The notes: generated by a model not told the origin, from the sequence alone. Shown: positions 8,653-17,654, numbered from the stretch's first letter. The stretch is DNA of 64,000 bases from an uncultured Methanoregula sp. (GCF_963662735.1 NZ_OY759744.1:906153-970152), one strand, 5' to 3'. Numbers and translations: made by a program.

Positions 8653-10050
8653 TCAGGCGAAACTGAATGTCTCCGGTACAAGCGTCTGGAGATCCACGAC
8701 AACCGCAAGCGCCGGCGTCGGGTTCACGTTCATCTGTTTCTGGAACTTGGTCTGGGACTGCCAGGTTCCTGCATTGATGCCAAGAACACCCCGGTAGGTG
8801 GTGATTCCCTTGATGTGGACATGGCCGGTATGCAGGATCTCCGGCAGCGGGTCGATGATCAGCCGGTCGATCTTCCCTGCGGCAATCGGTGTCCTGCGCC
8901 CATAGGCCGGGGCGAGGTGGCGGCGAATGAGCATCTCCTCCATCATCTGCCCGCTCTTGTCGTAGGAGGCGCCGGGGATGAGGCCGATCATGTCATCGAT
9001 GGACCTGCCGTGATACATGAGCACCCGCACACCCTGCAGGCGAACGAGCGCCGGGTTCTCGACGAGCACGCAGTTGTCCGGGAATTTTCTCGTGAACTGC
9101 TCCGGGAGCACCGGCTGGGGTTCGGCTCCCCGCACCACATCGTGGTTGCCGGGCGAGATGATGATCTTCATCCGGGACGGGAGTTTTTTCATCATCTCCC
9201 CGAAAGCGTCGTACTGCTCGTAGATGTTCCTGATGGTGAGCTCGCTCTCCTGGCCCGGGTAAATACCGATCCCGTCCACGAGATCGCCGGCAATGAGCAG
9301 GTAGGAGAAATCATTGTCCGAGAGCCAGTCAGCAAAGCGGTTCCAGCAATCCCCAAGAAAGGTGTCGCTTCCCACGTGGACATCAGATATGAAAACCGCT
9401 TTTCCCGGCTGCTCGCTTTTGAACGGTGCATTGTCGATGCGGATGTCAGGCCGGTAGAGGGTTTCGGCAAAGAAGAGTTTCCCGTCGCTCGAGAGTTTTC
9501 CCTTGATGCCGATTACCTCGTCGGGGATGATCTTTTCGGCATCTTCGTGGACCGGCCGGTCCTTCCGGAAGAGCACGGAAATCGAACCGGATGTATCCTC
9601 GATCTCGGCTATGCGGTGGCCGTTTGTCGTGGTCTTTATCTCGTTAACCATCCCGATCACGGTGCACTCTTCCTGCCGGTACCGGGTGTTCTTCGTGAGA
9701 CCTTCGATAGGCATCGACCCGGCCCTGCTCCGGATCATGCCGCCGAGCCTGCTGTACCGGTCCCGGAAATAGTGGAGATAATCGCTTGTCCCGTTCACGG
9801 CACCGGAAGTCCCGGCAATGCCCGAAACCACTTCCACGCTCGGCTCAACAAGGAACCGCGTCCCGTCCCGGGTGGGGTGAATACCGGGGATGTGCTTTGC
9901 AGAGACAACGATGGTATCCTCAGGAATACCGGCGATGATGCGCTCGATGAGATCCAGATCGTCCTGCTCCTGGATATAGCGCACCACGTCGGGATGCACC
10001 TGCAGTTTTGTATCAAGGAACCGGAGCGCGATCTCCTGCACACCAAGCAT
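8653..10050 (-). CDS. polB: DNA polymerase II (PolD) small subunit DP1, Mre11-like 3'-5' exonuclease
   Basis: Proofreading subunit of the archaeal two-subunit replicative polymerase D, 465 residues. The N-terminal third contains an OB-fold region (about 115-190), followed by a calcineurin-like phosphoesterase domain whose metal ligands are all visible: DVHVGS (about 223), GDLVDG (about 258), GNHD (about 305), MYHGRSIDD and the C-terminal GHVHIKG. Intact ligands suggest active exonuclease, unlike eukaryotic B subunits. The large subunit DP2 is not in this window. Starts at the ATG at 10050. Confidence 0.95.
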   Translation of the reverse strand: MLGVQEIALRFLDTKLQVHPDVVRYIQEQDDLDLIERIIAGIPEDTIVVSAKHIPGIHPTRDGTRFLVEPSVEVVSGIAGTSGAVNGTSDYLHYFRDRYSRLGGMIRSRAGSMPIEGLTKNTRYRQEECTVIGMVNEIKTTTNGHRIAEIEDTSGSISVLFRKDRPVHEDAEKIIPDEVIGIKGKLSSDGKLFFAETLYRPDIRIDNAPFKSEQPGKAVFISDVHVGSDTFLGDCWNRFADWLSDNDFSYLLIAGDLVDGIGIYPGQESELTIRNIYEQYDAFGEMMKKLPSRMKIIISPGNHDVVRGAEPQPVLPEQFTRKFPDNCVLVENPALVRLQGVRVLMYHGRSIDDMIGLIPGASYDKSGQMMEEMLIRRHLAPAYGRRTPIAAGKIDRLIIDPLPEILHTGHVHIKGITTYRGVLGINAGTWQSQTKFQKQMNVNPTPALAVVVDLQTLVPETFSFA

Positions 10051-10179
10051 GGTAGAATATCAGCTGCCGATAAAATATAGGCTGGTATTTTTACACGGGA
10101 GCCGGAGATCCAAATCTGGTATGCAGTGTTGATATCTTCCCCCGGCACAGGTACTAGTACACGTTTTGAGGGAATGCCC

Positions 10180-10800
10180 ATGTACGATGTCATCTCCATG
10201 CTGTTCCTGGGGTTTGTGATCGGTCTCACCGGGGCACTTGCTCCCGGCCCCACCCTGGTTGCAACGATCAACGCTTCCCTCACCGGGTCCTGGACAGCAG
10301 GCCTGAAGATCTCGCTTGGCCACATCCTTGCCGAACTCGCAATCTTCCTCCTGATCGTCTTTGGCCTTGCTACAGTTGTCCGCCCCTATACGACCGTTAT
10401 TGCCGTTGTGGGCGGGACAGCCCTCATTATCTTTGGAGTACTCACGATCCTTGGCAGCAGGACCGCATCGCTCGACCAGAAAGGCACCCGTTCTGACGCA
10501 AATCCCGTTATTGCAGGGCTTGTCTCCAGTGCCGCGAACCCGTACTTCTGGATCTGGTGGCTCTCGGTCGGGAGTGCAATGGTTATCGCCGGCCTCGAGG
10601 GCGGGATTATACTTGCTGCAGTCTTCATGATCGGCCACTGGGCCGCGGATACCGGGTGGTTTACCCTTGTCGCAGTCAGTGTATCCAAAGGCGTATCGGT
10701 TCTCAATGATACGCTGTATCACCGGATCATGGCAGTGTGCGGCCTTTTCCTCATCGGCTTTGGGATCTATTACGTGACCCGCATCTTCGTTCCCTCCTAA
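10180..10800 (+). CDS. LysE/RhtB-family amino-acid exporter
   Basis: Inner-membrane transporter of 206 residues with about six hydrophobic segments. The N-terminal GALAPGPTLVATINASLTGS matches the conserved P-G-P motif of LysE-type exporters, and the repeat-like second half contains AANPYFWIWWLSVGSA, also family-typical. Expected role is export of amino acids or small metabolites; the substrate cannot be read from sequence. ATG at 10180 chosen because GAGGG lies 7 nt upstream; an ATG two codons earlier is possible. Stands alone between divergent polB and the signal peptidase gene. Confidence 0.85.
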   Translation: MYDVISMLFLGFVIGLTGALAPGPTLVATINASLTGSWTAGLKISLGHILAELAIFLLIVFGLATVVRPYTTVIAVVGGTALIIFGVLTILGSRTASLDQKGTRSDANPVIAGLVSSAANPYFWIWWLSVGSAMVIAGLEGGIILAAVFMIGHWAADTGWFTLVAVSVSKGVSVLNDTLYHRIMAVCGLFLIGFGIYYVTRIFVPS

Positions 10801-10886
10801 TGCACCACCCTGCGCTCATCCCACAGGGTTAATGTATAGCAACGGGTCAAACACTATACAAAATCCAGTACAGGGCGCGATTGCAC

Positions 10887-11594
10887 GTGGCAGAGAAAGA
10901 AAAGAAACGGGATATACGATCACTGATCACTCAGTTCAAAACCAGCGACCACTGGGCGGTCTCGCTTGCCCGCGATCTTCTCTGGGTCGTTGCTGTCGTC
11001 GGGACCATCGCCCTTGCCCTGTACCTCATCTGCGGTACCTGGCCGGCAGTCGTGACCATTGAGTCGAAGAGCATGGACCCCAACATGAAAGTCGGGGATC
11101 TCGTTGTCGTGGTCCAGAAAGACCGGTTTGGGACGTTCCAGACCTGGGAAGAGGGAAAACTGGACGCGAACCCGAAGTTCGGGAGCTACGGGGACGTCAT
11201 CATCTATAAGCCCAACGGCATGACATCCGTTCACCCGATCATCCACCGGGCCGTGGCCTACGCCACCGACCAGCCCCTCACCGAGATCCGGGGTGTTACT
11301 CTCAAGACGAATTACACCGCTCCCCACCCAGGGTACATAACGTGGGGGGACAACAATCCCGCCCCGGACCAGTTCCTCACGTTCCCGGTCATCGGCCAGC
11401 CTGAGCCGGTCAGGGAAGAGTGGATCGTAGGAAAGGCCCTCTTCACGGTTCCCCTTGTCGGGTACCTGCCCCTCCATATCGCGGAAGTGGTGGTTGTCGT
11501 GATCGTCATCATGATCCTCCATGAGTTGTACCTGCGGCACCGGGAAGAGCAGTCAGTAAAACCGGGAAAGAAGGCCGGCAAAAAACAGCGGTGA
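10887..11594 (+). CDS. Signal peptidase I, archaeal S26B type
   Basis: Membrane protease that removes signal peptides from secreted proteins, about 235 residues. An N-terminal membrane helix (about 30-50) precedes the catalytic serine in ESKSMDPNMKVGD (about 65) and the catalytic histidine in HPIIHRAVAY (about 118), the Ser/His pair that archaeal enzymes use in place of Ser/Lys. Box E-like GDNNPAPDQ follows (about 153). A second membrane helix near the C terminus (about 195-215) is followed by a basic tail. Start is uncertain: GTG at 10887 or TTG at 10881, neither with a strong ribosome site. Confidence 0.88.
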   Translation: MAEKEKKRDIRSLITQFKTSDHWAVSLARDLLWVVAVVGTIALALYLICGTWPAVVTIESKSMDPNMKVGDLVVVVQKDRFGTFQTWEEGKLDANPKFGSYGDVIIYKPNGMTSVHPIIHRAVAYATDQPLTEIRGVTLKTNYTAPHPGYITWGDNNPAPDQFLTFPVIGQPEPVREEWIVGKALFTVPLVGYLPLHIAEVVVVVIVIMILHELYLRHREEQSVKPGKKAGKKQR

Positions 11595-11609
11595 GCAGGA
11601 ACAGGGACC

Positions 11610-12695
11610 ATGACACAGATTACCACCCTCCTGGATGACGCGCTCTCCGGCCACCGGCTTACTGCGGACGAGGCCACCCTTCTCCTCAGCACGCAGGACC
11701 GGGAGGTCCTGAAGATCGTTGCTGCCGCTGATGAACTGCGGGAACGAAAAGTGGGCGATATTGTCACGTACGTGAAGAACCAGAACCTGCACGTGACCAA
11801 CATCTGCAAGAACCTCTGCGGCTTCTGCGGCTTTGGCCGGAAGGCGACCGACGAGGGAGCGTACTGCAATGACAAGGAGGCGATCCAGGCAAAAGCCCGG
11901 ATTGCCAGGGAACGCGATGTCACCGAGATCTGTTTCCTCTCCGGTGTCCACCCGGGGTTCACGCTCGATACCTACTGCGAGCTCATGGACTGGGTACACG
12001 AGGTTGACCCGGCAGTCCACATCCATGCGTTCAGCCCGGATGAAGTGGTCTTTGCAGCAAAGAAGGGCAATATCCCGACAACCGATGTACTCGCCCGGCT
12101 CAAAGCAGGGGGCCTCGGGACGATCCAGGGAACCGCAGCCGAGATCCTCGTTGATTCCGTCCGGGCAGTCATCTGTCCCCGGAAAGTCTCCACCGCCGAC
12201 TGGGTCCGGGTAATCAAGGAGGCACACAGGACCGGCCTGCGATCCACGGCTACCATCATGTACGGCTCGTACGAGTCCCCGAAAGACCAGGCAGAGCATC
12301 TCGGTCTCCTGAGAGAGATCCAGGATGAAACGCACGGGTTCACCGAGCTCGTGACCCTCCCCTTTGTCCATACCAATACCCCGCTGTACCAGCAGGGCCT
12401 TGCCCGGGCCGGACCTACCGGGCGCGAGGATCTCCTCATGATCGCGGTCTCCCGTCTCTTCCTTGACAATTTCGACAACATCCAAGTGGCGTGGGGAAAA
12501 GTGGGCCTCAAGATGACCCAGCTTGCCCTCCTCTCGGGAGCCAACGATCTCGCCGGTACCATGTTCACGGATGACGTGACCGGTGACGCCGGGGCTTCCG
12601 GTTCGGATTACCTCGACCCTGCGGACATGGAGAGGATTGCGGTCGATCTCGGGCGGAAACTCCGGCAGCGTACAACGCTGTATGAGCTGGTATAA
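11610..12695 (+). CDS. cofH: CofH, radical-SAM subunit of FO synthase (first of two copies)
   Basis: 5-amino-6-(D-ribitylamino)uracil--L-tyrosine 4-hydroxyphenyl transferase, one of the two radical SAM enzymes that build FO, the deazaflavin of coenzyme F420. 361 residues. The [4Fe-4S]/SAM motif is CKNLCGFCGF (about residues 66-75), and the downstream GTAAEILVDSVR and ATIMYGSYE segments are typical of CofH. A second, clearly related copy starts at 13161. No cofG is in the window. The start ATG is 16 nt after the signal peptidase stop. Confidence 0.9.
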   Translation: MTQITTLLDDALSGHRLTADEATLLLSTQDREVLKIVAAADELRERKVGDIVTYVKNQNLHVTNICKNLCGFCGFGRKATDEGAYCNDKEAIQAKARIARERDVTEICFLSGVHPGFTLDTYCELMDWVHEVDPAVHIHAFSPDEVVFAAKKGNIPTTDVLARLKAGGLGTIQGTAAEILVDSVRAVICPRKVSTADWVRVIKEAHRTGLRSTATIMYGSYESPKDQAEHLGLLREIQDETHGFTELVTLPFVHTNTPLYQQGLARAGPTGREDLLMIAVSRLFLDNFDNIQVAWGKVGLKMTQLALLSGANDLAGTMFTDDVTGDAGASGSDYLDPADMERIAVDLGRKLRQRTTLYELV

Positions 12696-12710
12696 ACCGG
12701 ATACCCGTTC

Positions 12711-12722
12711 ACTTTTTTTTCG
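12711..12722 (+). terminator. T-tract terminator after first cofH
   Basis: A run of eight T residues at 12713-12720 lies about 18 bp after the cofH stop and is followed by AT-rich DNA. Archaeal termination uses such T-tracts without a strong hairpin. It sits between the convergent ends of cofH and the DUF1805 gene. Confidence 0.4.
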
Positions 12723-12754
12723 GATTAATAAATCACAGAATTAAAAAAAGAGTA

Positions 12755-13057
12755 TCAGAGCAGGTCCAGCGCTTCGCGGCCGGTCATCCCGTTCCTGATC
12801 CCGCGGCCTATTGCTGAACGGTTGGCCTCGCTGACGATCCCGTTCAGGATGTCATCGGTATCGACAATGGACGGCCCGATGGCAGGCCTCACTTTCGCGG
12901 CCGGGTAACTGAATTTGTCCAGCGCAGCAACGTCAAAAGCCCCGCACCCGACAAGACCCATGTCGGTCCTGACCGCGACGAGATTCGCCGGGCCAAGGGG
13001 GATGATGAATCCTTTTCCGACCTTTCCCGTCAGTTTTACGTTCATCTGCTGCATCAT
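12755..13057 (-). CDS. DUF1805 (YunC-like) small protein
   Basis: Conserved small protein of about 100 residues of unknown function. The core KGFIIPLGPANLVAVRTDMG followed by LVGCGAFDVAALDKFSYPAA is the family signature (DUF1805). I place the start at 13057 because an ATTATAATCC TATA-like element lies about 25 nt upstream, which would give a leaderless transcript; the longer frame from 13099 would include that element. It lies between the two cofH copies on the opposite strand, which suggests it either moved with the duplication or inserted there. Confidence 0.8.
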   Translation of the reverse strand: MMQQMNVKLTGKVGKGFIIPLGPANLVAVRTDMGLVGCGAFDVAALDKFSYPAAKVRPAIGPSIVDTDDILNGIVSEANRSAIGRGIRNGMTGREALDLL

Positions 13058-13160
13058 CTTAAAGAATGGTTGTCGTATTGGATTATAATTCTGCGGCATG
13101 CGGATGCGATAGCTTTACTTTTCCCCGGGAGGTACACTGCGTACCAGACCCGGTGTGTTT

Positions 13161-14273
13161 ATGGACTCTCTCCTCAGGACGTTACTCAGTGACGTGAAAG
13201 CCGGCCACCGGCTTGATGAAGACGAAGCGCTTTCTCTCTTTTCGACCCGCGACCGGCAGGTCTGGGAGATTGCGGCCGCTGCCGATGAAGTGCGCGAACA
13301 GCGGGCAGGGAACGCGGTGACCTATGTCCGCAACCAGAATATCAACGTCACCAACGTGTGTGTCAATTCCTGCGGTTTCTGCGGGTACTCGAAAAAGCCG
13401 GGCGATACGGGGATCTATTTCCACGATAAAACGGAAATTCAGAAGAAGGCAGCCCTGGCAAAAGAGCGGGGAGTTTCCGAGATCTGCACGGTGAGCGGTC
13501 TCCACCCCGATTTCACAGCACAATCCTACATTGACGTGTACCGCTGGATCCGCGAGGCTGCGCCGGGAGTCCACCTCCACGCGAGCAACCCGATGGAAGT
13601 TGCCTATGCGGCAAAAAGAAGCAACCTGAGCACCGTCGAGGTGCTGGACCTGATGAAAGCAGCCGGTCTCGGCTCGATGTGCGGGACAGCAGCGGAGATC
13701 CTCGTGGACTCGGTCCGCGATACAATCTGCAGGGAGAAGATCCCGACCGCCGAGTGGGTCCGTATCATCACCGAGGCGCACACGCTTGGCATCAAGACCA
13801 CCGCAACGATCATGTACGGGCACTGCGAAACGGACCGGGACCGGGTGAAACACCTGTCAATTCTCCGGGATATCCAGGACGAGACCGGCGGGTTTTCCGA
13901 GTTTGTTCCCCTCTCGTTCATCCACATGAACACCCCCCTCTACCGGCAGGGCCGGGCCCGGGCGGGTGCAACGGGAAGGGAGGATCTCCTGATGGTCGCG
14001 ATTGCCCGCCTCTTCCTTGACAATTTTAAAAATATCCAGGTCTCGTGGGTGAAAGAAGGGATCAAGATGGCCCAGCTCGGCCTCATTGCCGGGGGAAACG
14101 ACCTGGGCGGCACCATGTTCGAGGAGAGCATCTCCAAGGGGGCAGGTGCCACCAACACGGATTACCTGGATCCTGCCGAGATGCAGCGCGTGGTCGAAGA
14201 CCTCGGGAGAACACTTGCCCGGCGAACCACCCTGTACGAGCCGGTCCCGTCACCGGGGACAGGGACGATCTGA
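13161..14273 (+). CDS. cofH: CofH paralogue (second copy)
   Basis: Second CofH-like radical SAM protein, about 370 residues, collinear with the first copy over its full length. Cysteine motif CVNSCGFCGY (about 66-75), GTAAEILVDSVRD and IMYGHCETD are conserved. The two copies look close (roughly two thirds identical by eye), so this is a duplication retained with an intact active site, not a decaying copy. It may be a second FO synthase subunit or one with shifted substrate. ATG at 13161 matches the N-terminal length of the first copy better than GTG at 13155. Its stop nearly abuts the next gene. Confidence 0.85.
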   Translation: MDSLLRTLLSDVKAGHRLDEDEALSLFSTRDRQVWEIAAAADEVREQRAGNAVTYVRNQNINVTNVCVNSCGFCGYSKKPGDTGIYFHDKTEIQKKAALAKERGVSEICTVSGLHPDFTAQSYIDVYRWIREAAPGVHLHASNPMEVAYAAKRSNLSTVEVLDLMKAAGLGSMCGTAAEILVDSVRDTICREKIPTAEWVRIITEAHTLGIKTTATIMYGHCETDRDRVKHLSILRDIQDETGGFSEFVPLSFIHMNTPLYRQGRARAGATGREDLLMVAIARLFLDNFKNIQVSWVKEGIKMAQLGLIAGGNDLGGTMFEESISKGAGATNTDYLDPAEMQRVVEDLGRTLARRTTLYEPVPSPGTGTI

Positions 14274-14274
14274 T

Positions 14275-14733
14275 ATGCGGCGGAAGGATCGCGAGATTAC
14301 CGACCCGGCCGAGATGGCGGCGATCCTCGAATCTGCTCCCGTGTGCCGGCTCGCCCTTGTCAATGGCAACGAGCCCTACGTTGTCCCGCTCTGTTTTGGT
14401 GTTGATGGTGGGGCAATCTATATCCATTCCGCACTGGAAGGAAAGAAGATCGATATCCTCAGACGCAACCCCCGGTGTTGCGTGGAAGTGGATATCACCC
14501 AGGGTCCTTTGCCGGACGATAATCCCTGTTCGTGGGAGATGCAGTACCGGAGCGTGATCTGCACCGGGGCTGCCCGGTTCGTGACCGAAGCTCTGGAGAA
14601 ACAGCAGGCACTCACCTGCATTCTCGCGCATTACGGGGGAGCGGAACACACGTTTTCAGAAAAAGAGCTGGGACGGGTCTGCGTGATCCGGATCGATATC
14701 GGGGAAATGACCGGGAAAAAGCACGGGTACTGA
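14275..14733 (+). CDS. Pyridoxamine 5'-phosphate oxidase-fold flavin protein
   Basis: 152 residues of the split-barrel FMN-binding family that includes nitroimidazole-resistance (NimA-like) proteins. Visible are APVCRLALVNGNEPYVVPLC (about 23-42), FGVDGGAIYIHSALEGKK and the C-terminal VIRIDIGEMTGKKHGY typical of this group. Likely a flavin (FMN or F420) redox enzyme; the substrate is not readable. The ATG is one base after the stop of the second cofH, so the two are probably cotranscribed, which hints at a deazaflavin link but does not prove one. Confidence 0.75.
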   Translation: MRRKDREITDPAEMAAILESAPVCRLALVNGNEPYVVPLCFGVDGGAIYIHSALEGKKIDILRRNPRCCVEVDITQGPLPDDNPCSWEMQYRSVICTGAARFVTEALEKQQALTCILAHYGGAEHTFSEKELGRVCVIRIDIGEMTGKKHGY

Positions 14734-14734
14734 A

Positions 14735-15289
14735 TCACCCGTGCCGGGTCTTGACGAGCCGGATAATTTTATCGGCGGTTTTCTCTGCCTTCTGGATTGC
14801 CTCGGCATCGCCCAGCACATCGCCTTCCTTAAATCCTGTTCCTTTCACGGACCCGAGCGAGGAGAACTCGTGGGTGGAAAGGAATCCTTCCAGCGTCTGG
14901 ATGGTCCGGCTCACCCCCTTGTTGGCATGCACCGCAACCGCAACGCCTTTCCTGCCGGCCAGCTTGCGGTCGTGGTACAGGGAATAGGTGCGGTCGATGA
15001 AGTTCTTGATGTGGCCGTTGACATCGAAGTAATAGGTTGGTGAGCCGATGATAAGGACATCGCAGTCCAGCACTTTTTTGATCACAGCATCCCAGTCATC
15101 ATTCTCGATCACACACCACTTCTTCTCCCGGCACTTGTCGCAGCCGAGGCAGGGCAGGATCTTCTTTCCTGCGAGGGAGACAAATTCGGTCTTTATCCCG
15201 GCCTCTTCGCACCGGTCGAGGATGACTTTCACGAGGCTGGCCGTATTGCCCTCCTTCCGCATGCTTCCCGATATGCCCAGAACCTTCAT
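14735..15289 (-). CDS. Iron-sulfur flavoprotein (Isf-like) of the NADPH-dependent FMN reductase family
   Basis: 184 residues with a flavodoxin-like fold. The FMN-phosphate loop GISGSMRKEGNTASL (about 5-19) and the compact cysteine motif CLGCDKCREKKWC (CX2CX2CX5C, about 47-59) match methanogen iron-sulfur flavoproteins, which carry one FMN and one [4Fe-4S] cluster and are linked to oxygen/peroxide detoxification or ferredoxin oxidation. GSPTYYFDVNGHIKNFIDR is the second flavin segment. It converges tail to tail with the previous gene (1 bp apart). A similar gene lies at the right edge of the window. Confidence 0.82.
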   Translation of the reverse strand: MKVLGISGSMRKEGNTASLVKVILDRCEEAGIKTEFVSLAGKKILPCLGCDKCREKKWCVIENDDWDAVIKKVLDCDVLIIGSPTYYFDVNGHIKNFIDRTYSLYHDRKLAGRKGVAVAVHANKGVSRTIQTLEGFLSTHEFSSLGSVKGTGFKEGDVLGDAEAIQKAEKTADKIIRLVKTRHG

Positions 15290-15306
15290 AGTGATCCCTT
15301 ACTGCA

Positions 15307-15744
15307 CTACGGGTTCTTGAGGGTTTTGGTTGCCGGGACAAGGCCGAGGGAACGGAATGCCTGCCCGATTATGGCAGCCGGGTCGGCACGGTGATAAAAA
15401 AGGTGGGATGGGCAGTCGCAGTCGCTTGAGCCGAATCGCAGGACATCCCTGTCCCCAAGGGAACGTGCAAGGGGGCACTCCAGCCTGTCTTCAGTTATTG
15501 CGTATACAACATAACGGAGGGAGAACTCCGGGTTCGTGAGCAGGTAATCCACGTGCCATTTCGGGCGCTTATCTTTGTCACGGGAGAGGGCGATATGGCG
15601 TTCGAGGCGTGCAAGCCCCCCGCTCCCGAGCGCCGAGCCCACGTAGATGTGCCAGCCCTTCCGGAAGGCGATCTCCCCCAGCGCCCCGATCCTGGCCGTG
15701 CACCCGGGATTTGAAAATACGAGGCAGTAGATTCCCTTATCCAT
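15307..15744 (-). CDS. DUF123 GIY-YIG-like nuclease-domain protein
   Basis: 145 residues. The N-terminal GIYCLVFSNPG and RKGWHIYVGSALGSGGLARL segments form a GIY-YIG-like core (GIY...YVG), followed by RLERHIALSRDKDKRPKWH and VDYLL typical of DUF123. Some archaea fuse this domain to endonuclease III, suggesting a DNA-repair role; here it is free-standing. Its start overlaps the end of the upstream MBL hydrolase gene by 8 bp, so the two are likely cotranscribed. Confidence 0.8.
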   Translation of the reverse strand: MDKGIYCLVFSNPGCTARIGALGEIAFRKGWHIYVGSALGSGGLARLERHIALSRDKDKRPKWHVDYLLTNPEFSLRYVVYAITEDRLECPLARSLGDRDVLRFGSSDCDCPSHLFYHRADPAAIIGQAFRSLGLVPATKTLKNP

Positions 15745-16339
15745 AGCCGCTCTTCATGAGTCCCAGAGCCGCAGCAATGCACCGGCTGCCGCCCTCATCG
15801 GTGGGTGCGCCATGCCCGGCATACAGTCCTTCCACGTCGAGCACCGAGAGCCGGTCAAGCGAGCGGGCAAGGTCGGTCCTGCTCCCGCCGGGGAAATCGT
15901 AGCGGCCAAAGTAACCGTCCGCAAACACGGTATCCCCGCTGATGAGCACCCGGTCCTTCTCCGACCAAAGGCAGATGCTCCCCCGGGTATGGCCCGGCGT
16001 ATGGATAACAACGAGGTCGCCGATGGTGTCGCCTTCCTTGAGCTTGATGTCGGGAAGGATACCCGGCGATCGGGCGCCAAAGTTCATGGAGAGGCTTTTC
16101 ATATCCTCGAGAAGCCCGAGAGTATCTTCCATGTGGATGGCGACCTTTGCCTTGCACATGTGCGCGATCTCCTTCACCCGGGCGATATGGTCGTAATGGC
16201 AATGCGTGAGGACAATGGTGTCGATCTCCTCCTTGTAGGACTGAACTGCCATGGGTGTGACCCCGGCATCCACCAGCACATTCCCGAAGACATACGCATT
16301 GGCATAGACCGATTCCCCGCGAATCCACCTGACCTGCAT
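15737..16339 (-). CDS. MBL-fold metallo-hydrolase
   Basis: 200 residues of the metallo-beta-lactamase superfamily. The metal ligands are in LTHCHYDHIAR (HxHxDH with Cys before Tyr, about 59-69), HTPGHTRGS (about 118-126), ISGDTVFADG (about 138-147) and a final YAGHG (about 178). The pattern is that of glyoxalase II-like small hydrolases; the substrate is unknown. The ATG at 16339 gives the family-typical N terminus; longer in-frame extensions run into thiC. Divergent from thiC with only 25 bp between starts, so promoters overlap. Confidence 0.85.
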   Translation of the reverse strand: MQVRWIRGESVYANAYVFGNVLVDAGVTPMAVQSYKEEIDTIVLTHCHYDHIARVKEIAHMCKAKVAIHMEDTLGLLEDMKSLSMNFGARSPGILPDIKLKEGDTIGDLVVIHTPGHTRGSICLWSEKDRVLISGDTVFADGYFGRYDFPGGSRTDLARSLDRLSVLDVEGLYAGHGAPTDEGGSRCIAAALGLMKSGYG

Positions 16340-16364
16340 GCACAATAATAAGGAGCCGTAACAG

Positions 16365-17654
16365 ATGTTTGTTATGGATTTGCTTATCCGCAGGTGCGGC
16401 CGCGGGACCCAGCCGGAACTCGAAGCGGTTGCACGGGCGGAACAGATGGAGCCGGAACGGCTTGCCCGGGAAATAGCCCGGGGAAGGATCGTTGTCCCCG
16501 CCAACCCGGCCCGGAAGCACCAGCTCTCTGCCATCGGGAGCGGGTGCACGGTCAAGATCAACGTGAATGTCGGGACATCGGGCAGCAGGTGCGATCCCGC
16601 GCTTGAGGAAGAGAAGGCAAAGGCTGCGCTCGCAAACGGCGCCGACGCCCTCATGGATCTCTCCACGGGTGGCGACCTCGTTGCAATACGCAAAAAAATG
16701 CTTGCCCTCGATACAACCGTCGGGACGGTGCCCATCTACGAGGCGGTGCGCCGGGCGGGAAACGCCGCGGATGTCACCCCCGACCTGCTCTTCACGGTCA
16801 TCCGGGAGCACTGCAAACAGGGCGTTGATTTTCTCACCCTTCACTGCGGGGTGAACATGCAGGCACTGTCTGCACTAAAGTCCGATCCCCGCCTGATGGG
16901 GGTCGTGAGCCGGGGCGGTTCGTTCCACTGCGCCATGATGATGCAGCGGAGGGAGGAGAACCCGCTCTATGCCGAGTACGATTACCTGCTCGAGATCCTC
17001 GCCGAGTACGATGTGACCATCAGCCTCGGGGACGGGATGCGCCCCGGATGCCTGCAGGATGCCGAGAAGCTTGCCAAGACCGTGGAGTACATGAACCTCG
17101 GAATGCTTGCGAAGCGGGCGCATGCGGCAGGAGTCCAGCGGATGATCGAAGGGCCGGGCCATATGCCGCTTTCCCAGGTGGGCTACAATGTGCGGATGAT
17201 CAAGGAGATCACTGACCATGCCCCGCTCTACCTGCTCGGCCCGCTCGTCACCGACATCGCGCCGGGCTACGACCACGTGGTGGCGGCCATCGGTGGGGCA
17301 ACGGCTTGCCTGAACGGCGCTGATTTCCTCTGCATGGTCTCGCCAAGCGAGCATCTTGCCCTCCCGGATGTTGCCGATATCATCGAGGGAACGCGGGTAG
17401 CCAAGATCGCGGCCCATGTGGGGGATACTGTCCGGAAGCACGAGGGCTGGCGGATGGACCGCGAGGTGCAGATGGCCGAGGCCCGGCATGAACTTGACTG
17501 GGACGGGCAGTTCAAACTAGCGCTGTACGGGGATCATGCCAGGAAGATCCATGAGCGGGATGGCGAGACCGACACCTGCTCGATGTGCGGGGATCTTTGT
17601 GCTGTGAAGATGGTCAATGAATTGTTCGGGACCGGGAAGAAGACCGGAAAGTAA
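16365..17654 (+). CDS. thiC: Phosphomethylpyrimidine synthase ThiC
   Basis: Radical SAM enzyme converting aminoimidazole ribotide to HMP-phosphate for thiamine. 429 residues, the usual length of the archaeal short form. Segments KINVNVGTSGSRCD, ADALMDLSTGGDL, GTVPIYEA and EGPGHMPL are diagnostic. The [4Fe-4S] motif is C-terminal as expected for this family (CSMCGDLCAVK, CX2CX4C, about residues 408-418). The leader is only 25 bp, too short for a TPP riboswitch. ATG at 16365 or 16374; a GGAG lies upstream. Confidence 0.95.
   Translation: MFVMDLLIRRCGRGTQPELEAVARAEQMEPERLAREIARGRIVVPANPARKHQLSAIGSGCTVKINVNVGTSGSRCDPALEEEKAKAALANGADALMDLSTGGDLVAIRKKMLALDTTVGTVPIYEAVRRAGNAADVTPDLLFTVIREHCKQGVDFLTLHCGVNMQALSALKSDPRLMGVVSRGGSFHCAMMMQRREENPLYAEYDYLLEILAEYDVTISLGDGMRPGCLQDAEKLAKTVEYMNLGMLAKRAHAAGVQRMIEGPGHMPLSQVGYNVRMIKEITDHAPLYLLGPLVTDIAPGYDHVVAAIGGATACLNGADFLCMVSPSEHLALPDVADIIEGTRVAKIAAHVGDTVRKHEGWRMDREVQMAEARHELDWDGQFKLALYGDHARKIHERDGETDTCSMCGDLCAVKMVNELFGTGKKTGK

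Noticed and set aside
8815..10080. Long plus-strand frame (421 codons) inside the PolD small subunit gene
   Set aside because: Complement of clearly conserved DP1 motifs; no recognisable domain in the antisense frame.
16340..16364. TPP riboswitch before thiC
   Set aside because: Only 25 bp separate the divergent starts, too short for a THI element.
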